From assembly GCA_964519145.1 (NCBI GenBank), contig CAZFHL010000020.1, positions 1 to 11,365 on the forward strand: 11,365 nt of DNA. The letters run 5' to 3'. This DNA comes from CAZFHL01 sp964519145 (GTDB taxonomy: Bacteria; Patescibacteriota; Minisyncoccia; Phycocordibacterales; WO2-35-19). Below are positions 1-7,186 of the stretch, one piece after another (position 1 is the first letter of the stretch; each line of letters begins with the position of its first letter). A program made the translations under genes and the position numbers. The notes under the pieces were generated by a model. The model ran no database searches, had not been told where the DNA came from, and saw only the letters and a program-made list of their open reading frames with translations.

Positions 1-8
1 ATAAAACC

Positions 9-710
9 ATGTTTGACTGGAAAAAATACATATATACATTTATAATCACCGCTCTAATATTTACAACGGCTATTTTTTTGAGCAATTTTTTTGGTCAAAA
101 GAAAATAAATGAAATTAAAAACATAGAGAGTAGAATTGCTGTTGACATACTGGCATCAGAAACACAATTTTCTCTTTTGTCTGAATTATCTTGCAGAGAT
201 ATCACAAACAATTTTCTTTCTAAAGAATTGGCTGTTTTAGGAGACAAACTAGCTTATACAGAAGAGAATAGGGGGTCTGACGATTCAGAAGTTTTAAACT
301 TAAAAAGATACTACTCTTTACTTCAAATAAAAGATTTCCTTTTGATGCAAAAGATAAATGAAAGATGTGGTGGCAAAACCCTATCTATAATTTATTTTTA
401 TTCTAACGAAGGCAATTGTGATGATTGTCAAAAAATGGGTTTTGTATTAACAAAGTTGAGAGAAGAATACCCTGATTTAAGAGTTTATTCTTTTGACTAT
501 AATTTAGATTTATCTGCGTTAAAAACTTTGCTCAGCATTTATAATATAGAAAACAATCAACCCACACTCCTTATAAATGGCAAAACTTACTACGGATTTA
601 AATCAATAGAAAATATAAAAGATATTATACCTGCTTTAAAAGAGATAGATGGGCAAAAAAAGTTAGAAGAAAAAAATAAAATGAAAACTGCCACTTCAAC
701 AAAAAGTTAA
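9..710 (+). CDS. Membrane-anchored thioredoxin-fold protein with a CDDC motif
   Basis: The protein has 233 residues. A single hydrophobic segment at about residues 8-28 follows a short basic N-terminus, so it is probably an anchor with the rest outside the membrane. Residues 30-120 are charged and helical-looking. The C-terminal part (about 123-212) resembles a thioredoxin fold: a beta strand (SIIYFY), then a CxxC pair (C137, C140), a helix, and a QPTLLINGK segment in which P185 sits where thioredoxins carry the cis-proline facing the active site. Two further cysteines (C62, C120) lie outside the motif. A role in extracytoplasmic thiol-disulfide exchange is an inference; the first half matches nothing I know. 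The tail after residue 212 is Lys/Glu/Thr-rich and probably disordered. Only eight bases precede the ATG and they contain no in-frame stop, so a start further upstream cannot be excluded. Confidence 0.8.
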   Translation: MFDWKKYIYTFIITALIFTTAIFLSNFFGQKKINEIKNIESRIAVDILASETQFSLLSELSCRDITNNFLSKELAVLGDKLAYTEENRGSDDSEVLNLKRYYSLLQIKDFLLMQKINERCGGKTLSIIYFYSNEGNCDDCQKMGFVLTKLREEYPDLRVYSFDYNLDLSALKTLLSIYNIENNQPTLLINGKTYYGFKSIENIKDIIPALKEIDGQKKLEEKNKMKTATSTKS

Positions 711-712
711 GG

Positions 713-1960
713 TTATCTCCAGCTAGTCTTTGTTTTAAATATGACATTAAATACTGCTTTAAACATCCAAAAAGGTGCAATGAGGCCATATAAAAGCATA
801 AAGAGCACCATATCTATCCTAAATTTAAATTTACCTTCAGACATCTTGATGGCAAACATCAAAAGGGTAACAGTCCCTAAAATAGCAAATATTGCTATAA
901 AAGCAGTGATATTTGTATTTACATAAAACAAATCAAAATCTGGCAATATAAAATTTAAACCGATGGTATTCCATTCTACAAATTTATTTACTATCTCCAC
1001 TAAAACAGTATATATACTCCTAAAAAATACGAAGATCGAGGAGAATATTGATATACCAGCAGCAGGCAAAACCATAACGCCAAGATTTCCGTATTCTGAT
1101 TTAAATAATAAATATTTGTAATCTAAAGTATTTTTTAAAAACCCATATGTCCAACGGAGTCTTTGTTTATAGAGTTTTTTTATTGTATTTGGAGCTACAG
1201 TAAAAACAAAAGCGTTTGCCACATTTCCTATTTTTAATTTATTGCTCTGCATTCTCAAAGCCATCTCCATATCTTCAGTCAAATAAGCATGCTTGTATCC
1301 ACCAAATTTAGTAAAAATTTCTCTTTTAAAAATAGTAAATGGTCCTGGAGTCACATATAAAGCATTTAAATTTGCAAGAATATTTCTAAACAAAACACCC
1401 CATTCGTATTCTACCCTTTGAATAAATTGAATTAATGTTTTTGGTTTATAAACTTTTATAGATGGTGTAACAGCAGATAAACTTTTATCTTTATTAAACC
1501 TAGCAACAATCCGCATTAAAGCTTCGCTGTCTACAAATGAATCAGCATCTAGACAGCCAACTAAATCAGAATCAATGAATGTTAATGCGTAATTTAAAGC
1601 GCTGTGTTTACCTCCATTTTCTTTTTGCAATATAGTAATTTGTTTATTTTTTTTGAATCTTTGTAAAACTTTAAATGTATTGTCTGTACTTCCATCATCT
1701 ACTATAAATATTTTTAATTTATCTTTCGGATAATTCAATTTAAGAAGAGAAAATACGGTTTTTATTATGGTGGATTCTTCATTCCAAACAGGAACAATTA
1801 TTGAAACTGAGTACAATTTTATATTGTCATTCTTTTTTATAAGTATTTTTTTATCTTTTTTAAGCAGTTTCATTTCAAAATAAGTAATAAGCAAAAAGAC
1901 TTCAAAATATAAAGCTACAAATAAAAGGATGTATGTTATTGAAATTGATATAAAATGCAT
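713..1960 (-). CDS. Membrane family 2 glycosyltransferase, processive polysaccharide synthase type
   Basis: The protein has 415 residues and the usual layout of PgaC/NodC/hyaluronan-synthase-like enzymes: one N-terminal membrane segment (about 5-30), a cytoplasmic GT-A domain (about 50-280), and three or four C-terminal membrane segments (about 293-325, 349-371, 382-408). The GT2 signatures are complete: SIIVPVWNEE near 53-62, VDDGS (87-91), DAD (138-140, the metal and nucleotide-sugar site), TED (228-230, with the catalytic base) and QRLRW (266-270), the QxxRW mark of processive synthases. Such enzymes extend a chain from a UDP-sugar and pass it through their own membrane channel; substrate and product cannot be read from the sequence. 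It starts 7 bases after the pheS stop with no Shine-Dalgarno, so it is probably co-transcribed with pheS. Its stop lies two bases from the stop of the convergent thioredoxin-like gene. Confidence 0.9.
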   Translation of the reverse strand: MHFISISITYILLFVALYFEVFLLITYFEMKLLKKDKKILIKKNDNIKLYSVSIIVPVWNEESTIIKTVFSLLKLNYPKDKLKIFIVDDGSTDNTFKVLQRFKKNKQITILQKENGGKHSALNYALTFIDSDLVGCLDADSFVDSEALMRIVARFNKDKSLSAVTPSIKVYKPKTLIQFIQRVEYEWGVLFRNILANLNALYVTPGPFTIFKREIFTKFGGYKHAYLTEDMEMALRMQSNKLKIGNVANAFVFTVAPNTIKKLYKQRLRWTYGFLKNTLDYKYLLFKSEYGNLGVMVLPAAGISIFSSIFVFFRSIYTVLVEIVNKFVEWNTIGLNFILPDFDLFYVNTNITAFIAIFAILGTVTLLMFAIKMSEGKFKFRIDMVLFMLLYGLIAPFWMFKAVFNVIFKTKTSWR

Positions 1961-1967
1961 AATGATA

Positions 1968-3104
1968 TTAACGAATGATTGCTTTAAGTGTACTTTTTGT
2001 TATTTCCTCTAATTTTTTATGAAAACTATCAACCTCTTCATTTGTTAAAGTTCTTTCTATAGATCTATAAACTATCCTAAAAGCATAGCTTATTTTGTCT
2101 TTACCAAATTTACTTTCGTCTTCATATTTATCCAAAAACTTTACTTCTTCAATCAAATCTTCCCCGACTGTTTCTCTAATCAAATCAAAATAATTATTTG
2201 GAATAAATTCTTTAGATACTATAAAAGAGATGTCTCTTACTATTGGCGGATACTTGCTTACTTCTTTAAATTTATTCCCTAAGTGTAATTGTTTTTTTAC
2301 TCTTTCGTCTTGAGACCAAAGCAATCTTATATCAGGCAATTCCATACCAATAATAGCAAGCCTTTCCAAACCAAAACCAAATGCCCAACCATTATAACCC
2401 TCTAATCCAAAATTTTTCAAAACAGACGGTTTTGGCATACCACCACCCAATATTTCTACCCAATTGTCATTTATGAAAACCTCTACTTCCAAACTTGGAT
2501 CTGTATAAGGAAATGTATCTACATTAAATCTGTATTTGACATCTTTTCCAAAAACACTAATCACAATTTCTGACAATATATTTTTTAAATCATCTAAATT
2601 TAAAGTTTTTTTATTATCTGAAACCAGATAAAGTCCTCCGAGTTGATGGAAAACATTCATATGTCTTCTATCTATTTCATCTTTTCTATAAACTTTACCA
2701 TAACAAATGACACCCAGATCTTCTTTATTTTTAATTTTTTCTTTTATTTCTGGTAAATTAAGATAATAAAACCACATTACGGTATCATGTGTCCTCAATA
2801 TGTTTTTATCATCTACATAATAAGTATCTGATTTGCTTCTAGCTGGATGATTTGGTGCAAAGTCAAACAAATCAAAACAAACACTACTAGGTACTATTTC
2901 TGGTATTGTAATGCTTGAAAAATTACTTATAAAAGGTATTTCTGAAACTCTATCTACTATTTCTTTTAAAGGTGAGCCGGACGTTCTTGAAAGATCTGGC
3001 ATATTTAAATATCTTTTTATTCTTACCGCGTCTTCATCTTCTCTATTTTGAAGATTTTTTATCAAATATTCTTGTTCTTTTGTATCTATTTTATATTCCT
3101 TCAT
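1968..3104 (-). CDS. pheS: Phenylalanyl-tRNA synthetase, single-chain form with C-terminal FDX-ACB domain
   Basis: This enzyme charges tRNA-Phe with phenylalanine. Of 378 residues, about 35-275 form the class II catalytic core: NHPARSKSDTYY (85-96), LRTHDTVMW (103-111), motif 2 GKVYRKDEIDRRH (136-148) with FHQLGG (152-157), and motif 3 GWAFGFGLERLA (239-250). About 283-378 form a ferredoxin-fold anticodon-binding domain (SKYPPIVRDISF, FRIVYRSIERTLT). In ordinary bacteria that domain ends the separate PheT subunit; core plus FDX-ACB in one chain is the mitochondrial FARS2 layout, and the wording of both halves resembles FARS2. The N-terminal coiled coil of bacterial PheS is absent. The QxE motif that holds the amino group of Phe reads QLG here. 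No pheT is visible in the window. The gene is first in an apparent operon with the glycosyltransferase. The symbol refers to the catalytic-core family; an active monomeric enzyme is an inference. Confidence 0.92.
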   Translation of the reverse strand: MKEYKIDTKEQEYLIKNLQNREDEDAVRIKRYLNMPDLSRTSGSPLKEIVDRVSEIPFISNFSSITIPEIVPSSVCFDLFDFAPNHPARSKSDTYYVDDKNILRTHDTVMWFYYLNLPEIKEKIKNKEDLGVICYGKVYRKDEIDRRHMNVFHQLGGLYLVSDNKKTLNLDDLKNILSEIVISVFGKDVKYRFNVDTFPYTDPSLEVEVFINDNWVEILGGGMPKPSVLKNFGLEGYNGWAFGFGLERLAIIGMELPDIRLLWSQDERVKKQLHLGNKFKEVSKYPPIVRDISFIVSKEFIPNNYFDLIRETVGEDLIEEVKFLDKYEDESKFGKDKISYAFRIVYRSIERTLTNEEVDSFHKKLEEITKSTLKAIIR

Positions 3105-3126
3105 AAAATTACATATTTATAGCTAA

Positions 3127-3154
3127 AGTATATGATAAAATCATAAAAATTCAA
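3127..3154 (-). promoter_or_regulatory. Probable pheS promoter
   Basis: Read on the minus strand: TTGAAT (3154-3149), a 16-base spacer, then TATACT (3132-3127). Both boxes resemble sigma-70 consensus. Transcription would begin near 3120, leaving a leader of about 15 bases before the pheS ATG. That leader is too short for a T-box or attenuator and holds no Shine-Dalgarno sequence. Confidence 0.5.
3131..3145. promoter_or_regulatory. Perfect dyad inside the pheS promoter spacer
   Basis: TATGAT-AAA-ATCATA is a perfect inverted repeat with two 6-base arms. It covers most of the spacer between the predicted -35 and -10 boxes of pheS and overlaps the upstream end of the -10. That is where a repressor operator is often found. 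In AT-rich DNA such a dyad can also arise by chance, so the regulatory role is only a suggestion. Confidence 0.3.
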
Positions 3155-3172
3155 GTGTCACATATTAAAACT

Positions 3173-3301
3173 ATTTTAAACACTTTCTCGGGTACTAGTA
3201 TTCATGTGCACGGATATTTTTTTGCTAAAAAATTCCTCGAGCTCGCTTCAGTCAAGCTCGCTAGGCACATGAATACTAGTACCACTCAAATTGTTTGAAA
3301 T
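3173..3301 (-). repeat. Long palindromic structured element, copy 1
   Basis: The 129-base element has perfectly complementary 19-base inner arms (3191-3209, GGTACTAGTATTCATGTGC; and 3265-3283) around a 55-base loop (3210-3264). Outer arms (3173-3186 and 3288-3301) pair at 13 of 14 positions including one G-T, after a 4-base internal loop. On the minus strand the loop holds GCTT-GACTG-AAGC (a 4-bp stem with a 5-base loop), then GAGC, then an A/T hairpin TTTTTT-AGC-AAAAAA, then TATCCGTG. The same order and spacing occur at 11173-11301, which sets the orientation. The element lies between the predicted pheS and gyrB promoters, so neither gene's leader appears to contain it, and two genes diverging from it do not need a terminator here. 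I recognise no known family; candidates are a non-autonomous mobile repeat, a REP/BIME-like protein-binding site or a small structured RNA. Confidence 0.85.
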
Positions 3302-3336
3302 ATGTACATTGTCTGGCTATTAATTAATTATTTTGA

Positions 3337-3342
3337 TATAAT
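3337..3342 (+). promoter_or_regulatory. gyrB promoter -10 box
   Basis: TATAAT is a perfect -10 consensus. No good -35 exists at 16-18 bases: TGGCTA at 3314-3319 is poor, and TTGTCT at 3309-3314 is too far. Transcription would start near 3349, about five bases before the preferred ATG at 3354. The mRNA would be almost leaderless, which fits the absence of a Shine-Dalgarno sequence. Confidence 0.5.
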
Positions 3343-3353
3343 TGTTGATACAA

Positions 3354-5399
3354 ATGTCAAAAGAAGAAAAAAAGAAAGATAGTTATGGGGCAGACTCAAT
3401 CACTGTACTTGAGGGTCTAGAACCTGTAAGAAAGAGGCCTGGTATGTACATAGGTACAACTGGCCCAGATGGATTGCATCATCTTATTTGGGAAATATTT
3501 GACAACTCAAGAGATGAGGCTATGGGTGGATTTTGTAATGATATAGAAGTGGCTGTATTGCCAAATAACAAAATAAGGGTGGCAGACAATGGTCGTGGTA
3601 TACCTGTAGATATCCATAAACAAACAAAAGTTTCTGCCCTAGAAACTATCATGACCACTCTACATGCGGGAGGTAAATTTGGCGGAGACGGTTATAAAGT
3701 ATCTGGAGGTCTTCATGGAGTAGGGGCATCTGTTGTAAATGCGCTTTCTGTATACATGAGAGCGGAAGTCCATAAAGATGGCGGTATATATTTTCAAGAA
3801 TATTCACAAGGAAAGAAAAAAGCTCCTGTAAAAAAAATAGGCAACACTAATTATAATGGAACAATTGTAACATTTGAACCAGACATTGAAATTTTCAAAG
3901 AAATAAAATTTGATTTTAATAAAATAGTTTCTCACTTGAGACAGCAAGCTTATTTAGTTAAAGGCTTAAGAATAACAATTTTAGATTTAAGAGATACAGA
4001 AGAAAAAATAAAAGATACAGATACTTTTTATATAAGAGATTTAGAAATAGAAGCCCCATCGATGTCTTTTTATTTTGAAGGTGGATTAAAATCTCTCATC
4101 GCTTTTTATAATCAGACACAAAAATCAATCCATAAAAACATATTTTATACAGAAAAACAAAATGAAAATTTTGAAGGTGTAGAAATAGCTTTACAATATG
4201 TAGATGATATATCAGCTAGAATAATGCCCTTTGCAAACAATATATATAACAGTGAAGGTGGTACTCATATAACTGGTTTTAAAACAGCTCTTACAAGAAC
4301 ATTAAATTCCTATGGAAAAAAGAATAATCTTTTAAAAGAAAGTGATGATTCTTTTACAGGTGAAGATGTCTTAGAAGGTCTAACAGCTGTAGTATCTGTA
4401 AAACTCCGAGAAATACAATTTGAAGGTCAAACTAAAGCAAAATTAGGTAGCATAGAGGGTAAAGGTATGGTTGAGGGCGCTTTTGGAGATGCTTTTTCTG
4501 AGTTTTTAGAAGAAAATCCAGATGATGCAAAAGCAATAATAAGTAAAGTGGTACTCGCTGTAAGAGCCAGAAAAGCTGCTAAAGCTGCTAAAGATTCTAT
4601 TTTGAGAAAAGGGGCACTTGAGGGCATGACTCTACCGGGTAAGCTTTCTGATTGCCAAAGCAAAAGCGCCGAGGATACAGAATTATTCATTGTAGAGGGA
4701 GATTCTGCTGGTGGTACAGCGAAAACAGGTAGGGATAGGAGAACTCAAGCAATTCTCCCTCTTCGTGGAAAAATTCTAAACATCGAAAGAGCAAGACTTG
4801 ATAGAATGCTAGCATCAGAACAAATCAAAAATTTTGTTATAGCTCTTGGTACTGCTATTGGGGATACTTTTGATATATCTAAACTGAGATACCATAAAGT
4901 AATAGTAGCGACAGATGCCGATGTTGATGGTGCCCACATAAGAACACTTATTTTGACTTTAGTTTATAGATATTTTAGACCACTCATAGACGGAGGATTT
5001 ATTTATATTGCTCAACCACCCCTTTATAAAATCAAAAAAGGGAAAGAAATTTTTTATGCATACACAGATGAAGAAAAATCTAAAATATTAGGGAAAGATG
5101 TAGAAATTGAGGAAGTTGAGAGTCTTGCAGAAGAAGCTACTGAAGAAACAGAAGAAAAAGAGACCAATAAAATTAAATCTATAAAAGTTTCTGTGCAAAG
5201 ATACAAAGGTTTAGGAGAGATGAATGCAGAAGAACTTTGGGAAACCACAATGGATCCAAAAAGAAGAATATTAAAACAAGTAACAGTAGAGGAGGCAGGG
5301 GAGGCTGATAGAATATTTGATATCTTGATGGGTACAGATGTACCTTCAAGAAAATCTTTTATACAAGCAAATGCAAAAATGGCAAATATTGATGCATAA
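3354..5399 (+). CDS. gyrB: DNA gyrase subunit B
   Basis: GyrB is the ATPase subunit of the A2B2 gyrase, which introduces negative supercoils. The 681 residues contain a GHKL ATPase domain with E47 and N51 in EIFDNSRDEA, DNGRGIP (78-84) and GGLHGVGAS (118-126); the transducer with QTKAKLGS (359-366), whose lysine contacts ATP; the Toprim domain with EGDSAGG (448-454) and DADVDG (521-526); and the GyrA-contacting tail with QRYKGLGEMN (615-624). The C-terminus (NAKMANIDA) and QTKAKLG favour GyrB over ParE. A Glu-rich stretch at about 583-604 sits just before QRYKGLG. The ATG at 3354 is preferred: an in-frame TTG at 3342 would add four residues but overlaps the last base of the -10 box. gyrA is not in the window. 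The gene diverges from pheS and converges with thrS. Confidence 0.96.
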   Translation: MSKEEKKKDSYGADSITVLEGLEPVRKRPGMYIGTTGPDGLHHLIWEIFDNSRDEAMGGFCNDIEVAVLPNNKIRVADNGRGIPVDIHKQTKVSALETIMTTLHAGGKFGGDGYKVSGGLHGVGASVVNALSVYMRAEVHKDGGIYFQEYSQGKKKAPVKKIGNTNYNGTIVTFEPDIEIFKEIKFDFNKIVSHLRQQAYLVKGLRITILDLRDTEEKIKDTDTFYIRDLEIEAPSMSFYFEGGLKSLIAFYNQTQKSIHKNIFYTEKQNENFEGVEIALQYVDDISARIMPFANNIYNSEGGTHITGFKTALTRTLNSYGKKNNLLKESDDSFTGEDVLEGLTAVVSVKLREIQFEGQTKAKLGSIEGKGMVEGAFGDAFSEFLEENPDDAKAIISKVVLAVRARKAAKAAKDSILRKGALEGMTLPGKLSDCQSKSAEDTELFIVEGDSAGGTAKTGRDRRTQAILPLRGKILNIERARLDRMLASEQIKNFVIALGTAIGDTFDISKLRYHKVIVATDADVDGAHIRTLILTLVYRYFRPLIDGGFIYIAQPPLYKIKKGKEIFYAYTDEEKSKILGKDVEIEEVESLAEEATEETEEKETNKIKSIKVSVQRYKGLGEMNAEELWETTMDPKRRILKQVTVEEAGEADRIFDILMGTDVPSRKSFIQANAKMANIDA

Positions 5400-5411
5400 A
5401 TATTAATTACC

Positions 5412-5438
5412 AAATTACAATGACCGTCATTGTAGTTT
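5412..5438. terminator. Hairpin terminator between convergent gyrB and thrS
   Basis: The arms 5412-5423 (AAATTACAATGA) and 5427-5438 (TCATTGTAGTTT) pair over 12 positions with one G-T and a 3-base CCG loop. The hairpin fills the 41-base gap between the two stop codons. On the plus strand it runs into TTTTG and a T-rich stretch; on the minus strand only a weak AATTTGG tract follows. It probably stops gyrB transcription efficiently and may serve thrS as well. Confidence 0.6.
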
Positions 5439-5440
5439 TG

Positions 5441-7180
5441 TTATATCTTTTTGTTGATTTCATCAAGTAGTTTTGTTTTTACTTCCTCTATATCTAGCTG
5501 TCCAAGGTTGCCACCGTCCCTACTTTCAAAAGTCACTTTTTCGGCTTCAATATCTTTGTCTCCAATCACTATCCAATATGGTACTTTTTCGTTTTTTGTT
5601 TCTCTGACTTTTTTGCCAAGATTCTCATCTCTGTCATCAAACTCTGCTCGGATACCAACGGTTTTTAAAGTCTCAAAAACTTTTTTAGCATAATCATTAT
5701 GAGTATCACGAACTGGCAAAACTTTAACCTGAACAGGTGAGAGCCAAAGAGGGAAGTTTCCTGCAAAGTGTTCCACTAAAATACCAACAAATCTTTCCAA
5801 AGACCCGTAAATTACACGATGAATAACAACTGGTGTTTTTTTAGTTCCATCTCTGTCTGTATATTCAAGTTCAAATCTTTTTGGTTGTTGAAAATCAAGT
5901 TGCATAGTACCCATTTGCCAATCTCTACCAATTGCATCTTTCATTACGATATCTATTTTTGGTCCATAAAAAGCTCCGTCTCCTTCTGCTATTGAATATT
6001 CTTTTCCTGATTTTTCTAAAACTTTTTTCAATACAGTTTCTGCTTTATCCCAAGTTTCTATATCTCCCAAAAATCCCTCTGGTCTTGTTCCTAGTCTAAA
6101 TTTATATTCTAGTTTAAATATCCCATAAAATTCTTTACAAATTTCCATTATGTGTTCGTATTCTGACTCTATCATTTCTTCTGAAATATAATTATGCGAG
6201 TCATCCTGTTGAAACGACCTACACCTTAAAAGTCCATTTAAAGTTCCTGATCTTTCGTACCTATGCAATCTATCTGTGTCAGATAATCTGAAAGGAAGTT
6301 GTTTATAACTAATCTGCATTGATTTGAAAACAATCATCGCATTTGGACAATTCATCGGCTTTATACCGTAAACTTCATTTTCGCCCATATCAGCAATAAA
6401 CATATCATCTTTATAGTGTTCCCAATGGCCAGATGTCTTCCAAAGTTCAGCCTTATTTACTAAAGGACTAGCTATTTCTAAATAATTTAATTCAGTGTGT
6501 TTTTTTCTCCAATAATTTTCTAATTCTTTGTACAAGATTAGACCTTTTGGAAGCCAATAGGGCATACCGGGAGCAGTTTCGTGGAACATATAAAGTCCCA
6601 ATTCTTTGCCTAACTTTTTATGATCTCTTTTTTCTGCCTCATCCTTTTGAATAATATATTTATCCAATTCCTCCTTACTTTCAAAAGCCAGGCCATAAAT
6701 CCTTGTCAGCATTTTGTTTTTTTCATTTCCTCGCCAATATGCACCTGCTATCTTTTCAAGTTTAAAACTGTCGCTTGGAATTTTTGAGACATCCTCAATA
6801 TGTCCACCACGACAGAGATCTGTAAATTCATTTGCTCCACTTCCGACAGTATAAAGCGTAATTTTCTCTCCTTTTTTGTTTATTTCTTCAATAAGTTCCA
6901 ATTTATATATATTGTCTTTAAAGTATTCTTTTGCTTCCTCAAAAGACACTTCTTTGTGTGAAAAACCATTCCATATTGGCAATATTTTCTTCATTTCCGC
7001 TTCTATTTTTACCAAGTCTCCCTCTCTAAATGGAGTTTTAAAATCAAAGTCATAATAAAAACCAGTATCAATAGCTGGACCAAGAGTTGGTAGAGAGTCA
7101 GGATAAATATTTAAAACAGCTCTGGCCAAAAGATGGGCGAGCGAGTGTCTTTGGTATTCTAATATTTTATTTTCTTTCAT
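5441..7180 (-). CDS. thrS: Threonyl-tRNA synthetase lacking the N-terminal TGS domain
   Basis: ThrRS charges tRNA-Thr and removes mischarged serine. The protein has 579 residues, against about 640 in E. coli. It starts directly in the N2 editing domain: HSLAH (H12, H16) with DLCRGGH (C123, H127) supplies the hydrolytic site. The class II core spans about 195-480. The zinc that selects threonine would be held by C278 (PMNCP), H329 (QQDDSH) and H454 (VIHRV). Motif 2 has HRYERSG (306-312) followed by LLRCRSF; motif 3 has GSLERF (459-464). The HGTP anticodon-binding domain covers about 485-579. The missing part is the ubiquitin-like TGS (N1) domain, so editing and charging should be intact. The ATG at 7180 sits six bases from a possible extended -10. 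dnaE lies 105 bases upstream on the same strand, and those 105 bases are AT-rich with no further gene. Confidence 0.96.
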   Translation of the reverse strand: MKENKILEYQRHSLAHLLARAVLNIYPDSLPTLGPAIDTGFYYDFDFKTPFREGDLVKIEAEMKKILPIWNGFSHKEVSFEEAKEYFKDNIYKLELIEEINKKGEKITLYTVGSGANEFTDLCRGGHIEDVSKIPSDSFKLEKIAGAYWRGNEKNKMLTRIYGLAFESKEELDKYIIQKDEAEKRDHKKLGKELGLYMFHETAPGMPYWLPKGLILYKELENYWRKKHTELNYLEIASPLVNKAELWKTSGHWEHYKDDMFIADMGENEVYGIKPMNCPNAMIVFKSMQISYKQLPFRLSDTDRLHRYERSGTLNGLLRCRSFQQDDSHNYISEEMIESEYEHIMEICKEFYGIFKLEYKFRLGTRPEGFLGDIETWDKAETVLKKVLEKSGKEYSIAEGDGAFYGPKIDIVMKDAIGRDWQMGTMQLDFQQPKRFELEYTDRDGTKKTPVVIHRVIYGSLERFVGILVEHFAGNFPLWLSPVQVKVLPVRDTHNDYAKKVFETLKTVGIRAEFDDRDENLGKKVRETKNEKVPYWIVIGDKDIEAEKVTFESRDGGNLGQLDIEEVKTKLLDEINKKI

Positions 7181-7186
7181 ATATAA

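Noticed and set aside
3240..3262. Direct repeat of AGCTCGCT (3240-3247 and 3255-3262) as a CRISPR or iteron
   Set aside because: There are only two 8-base units, 15 bases apart, both inside the loop of the palindromic element; they are explained by its core hairpin.
3105..3301. T-box riboswitch or attenuator controlling pheS
   Set aside because: No T-box sequence or specifier layout is seen, the likely promoter lies downstream of the structured element, and a second copy of the element occurs next to unrelated rnhB.
3342..3356. TTG at 3342 as the gyrB start
   Set aside because: It would overlap the last base of a perfect -10 box and add only four residues. ATG at 3354 is the simpler start.
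5054..5413. A 119-codon minus-strand open frame opposite the end of gyrB
   Set aside because: It is Ser/Ile-rich and mirrors the Glu/Lys-rich gyrB codons. Other plus- and minus-strand open frames inside gyrB, thrS, dnaE and the glycosyltransferase gene were dismissed for the same reason.
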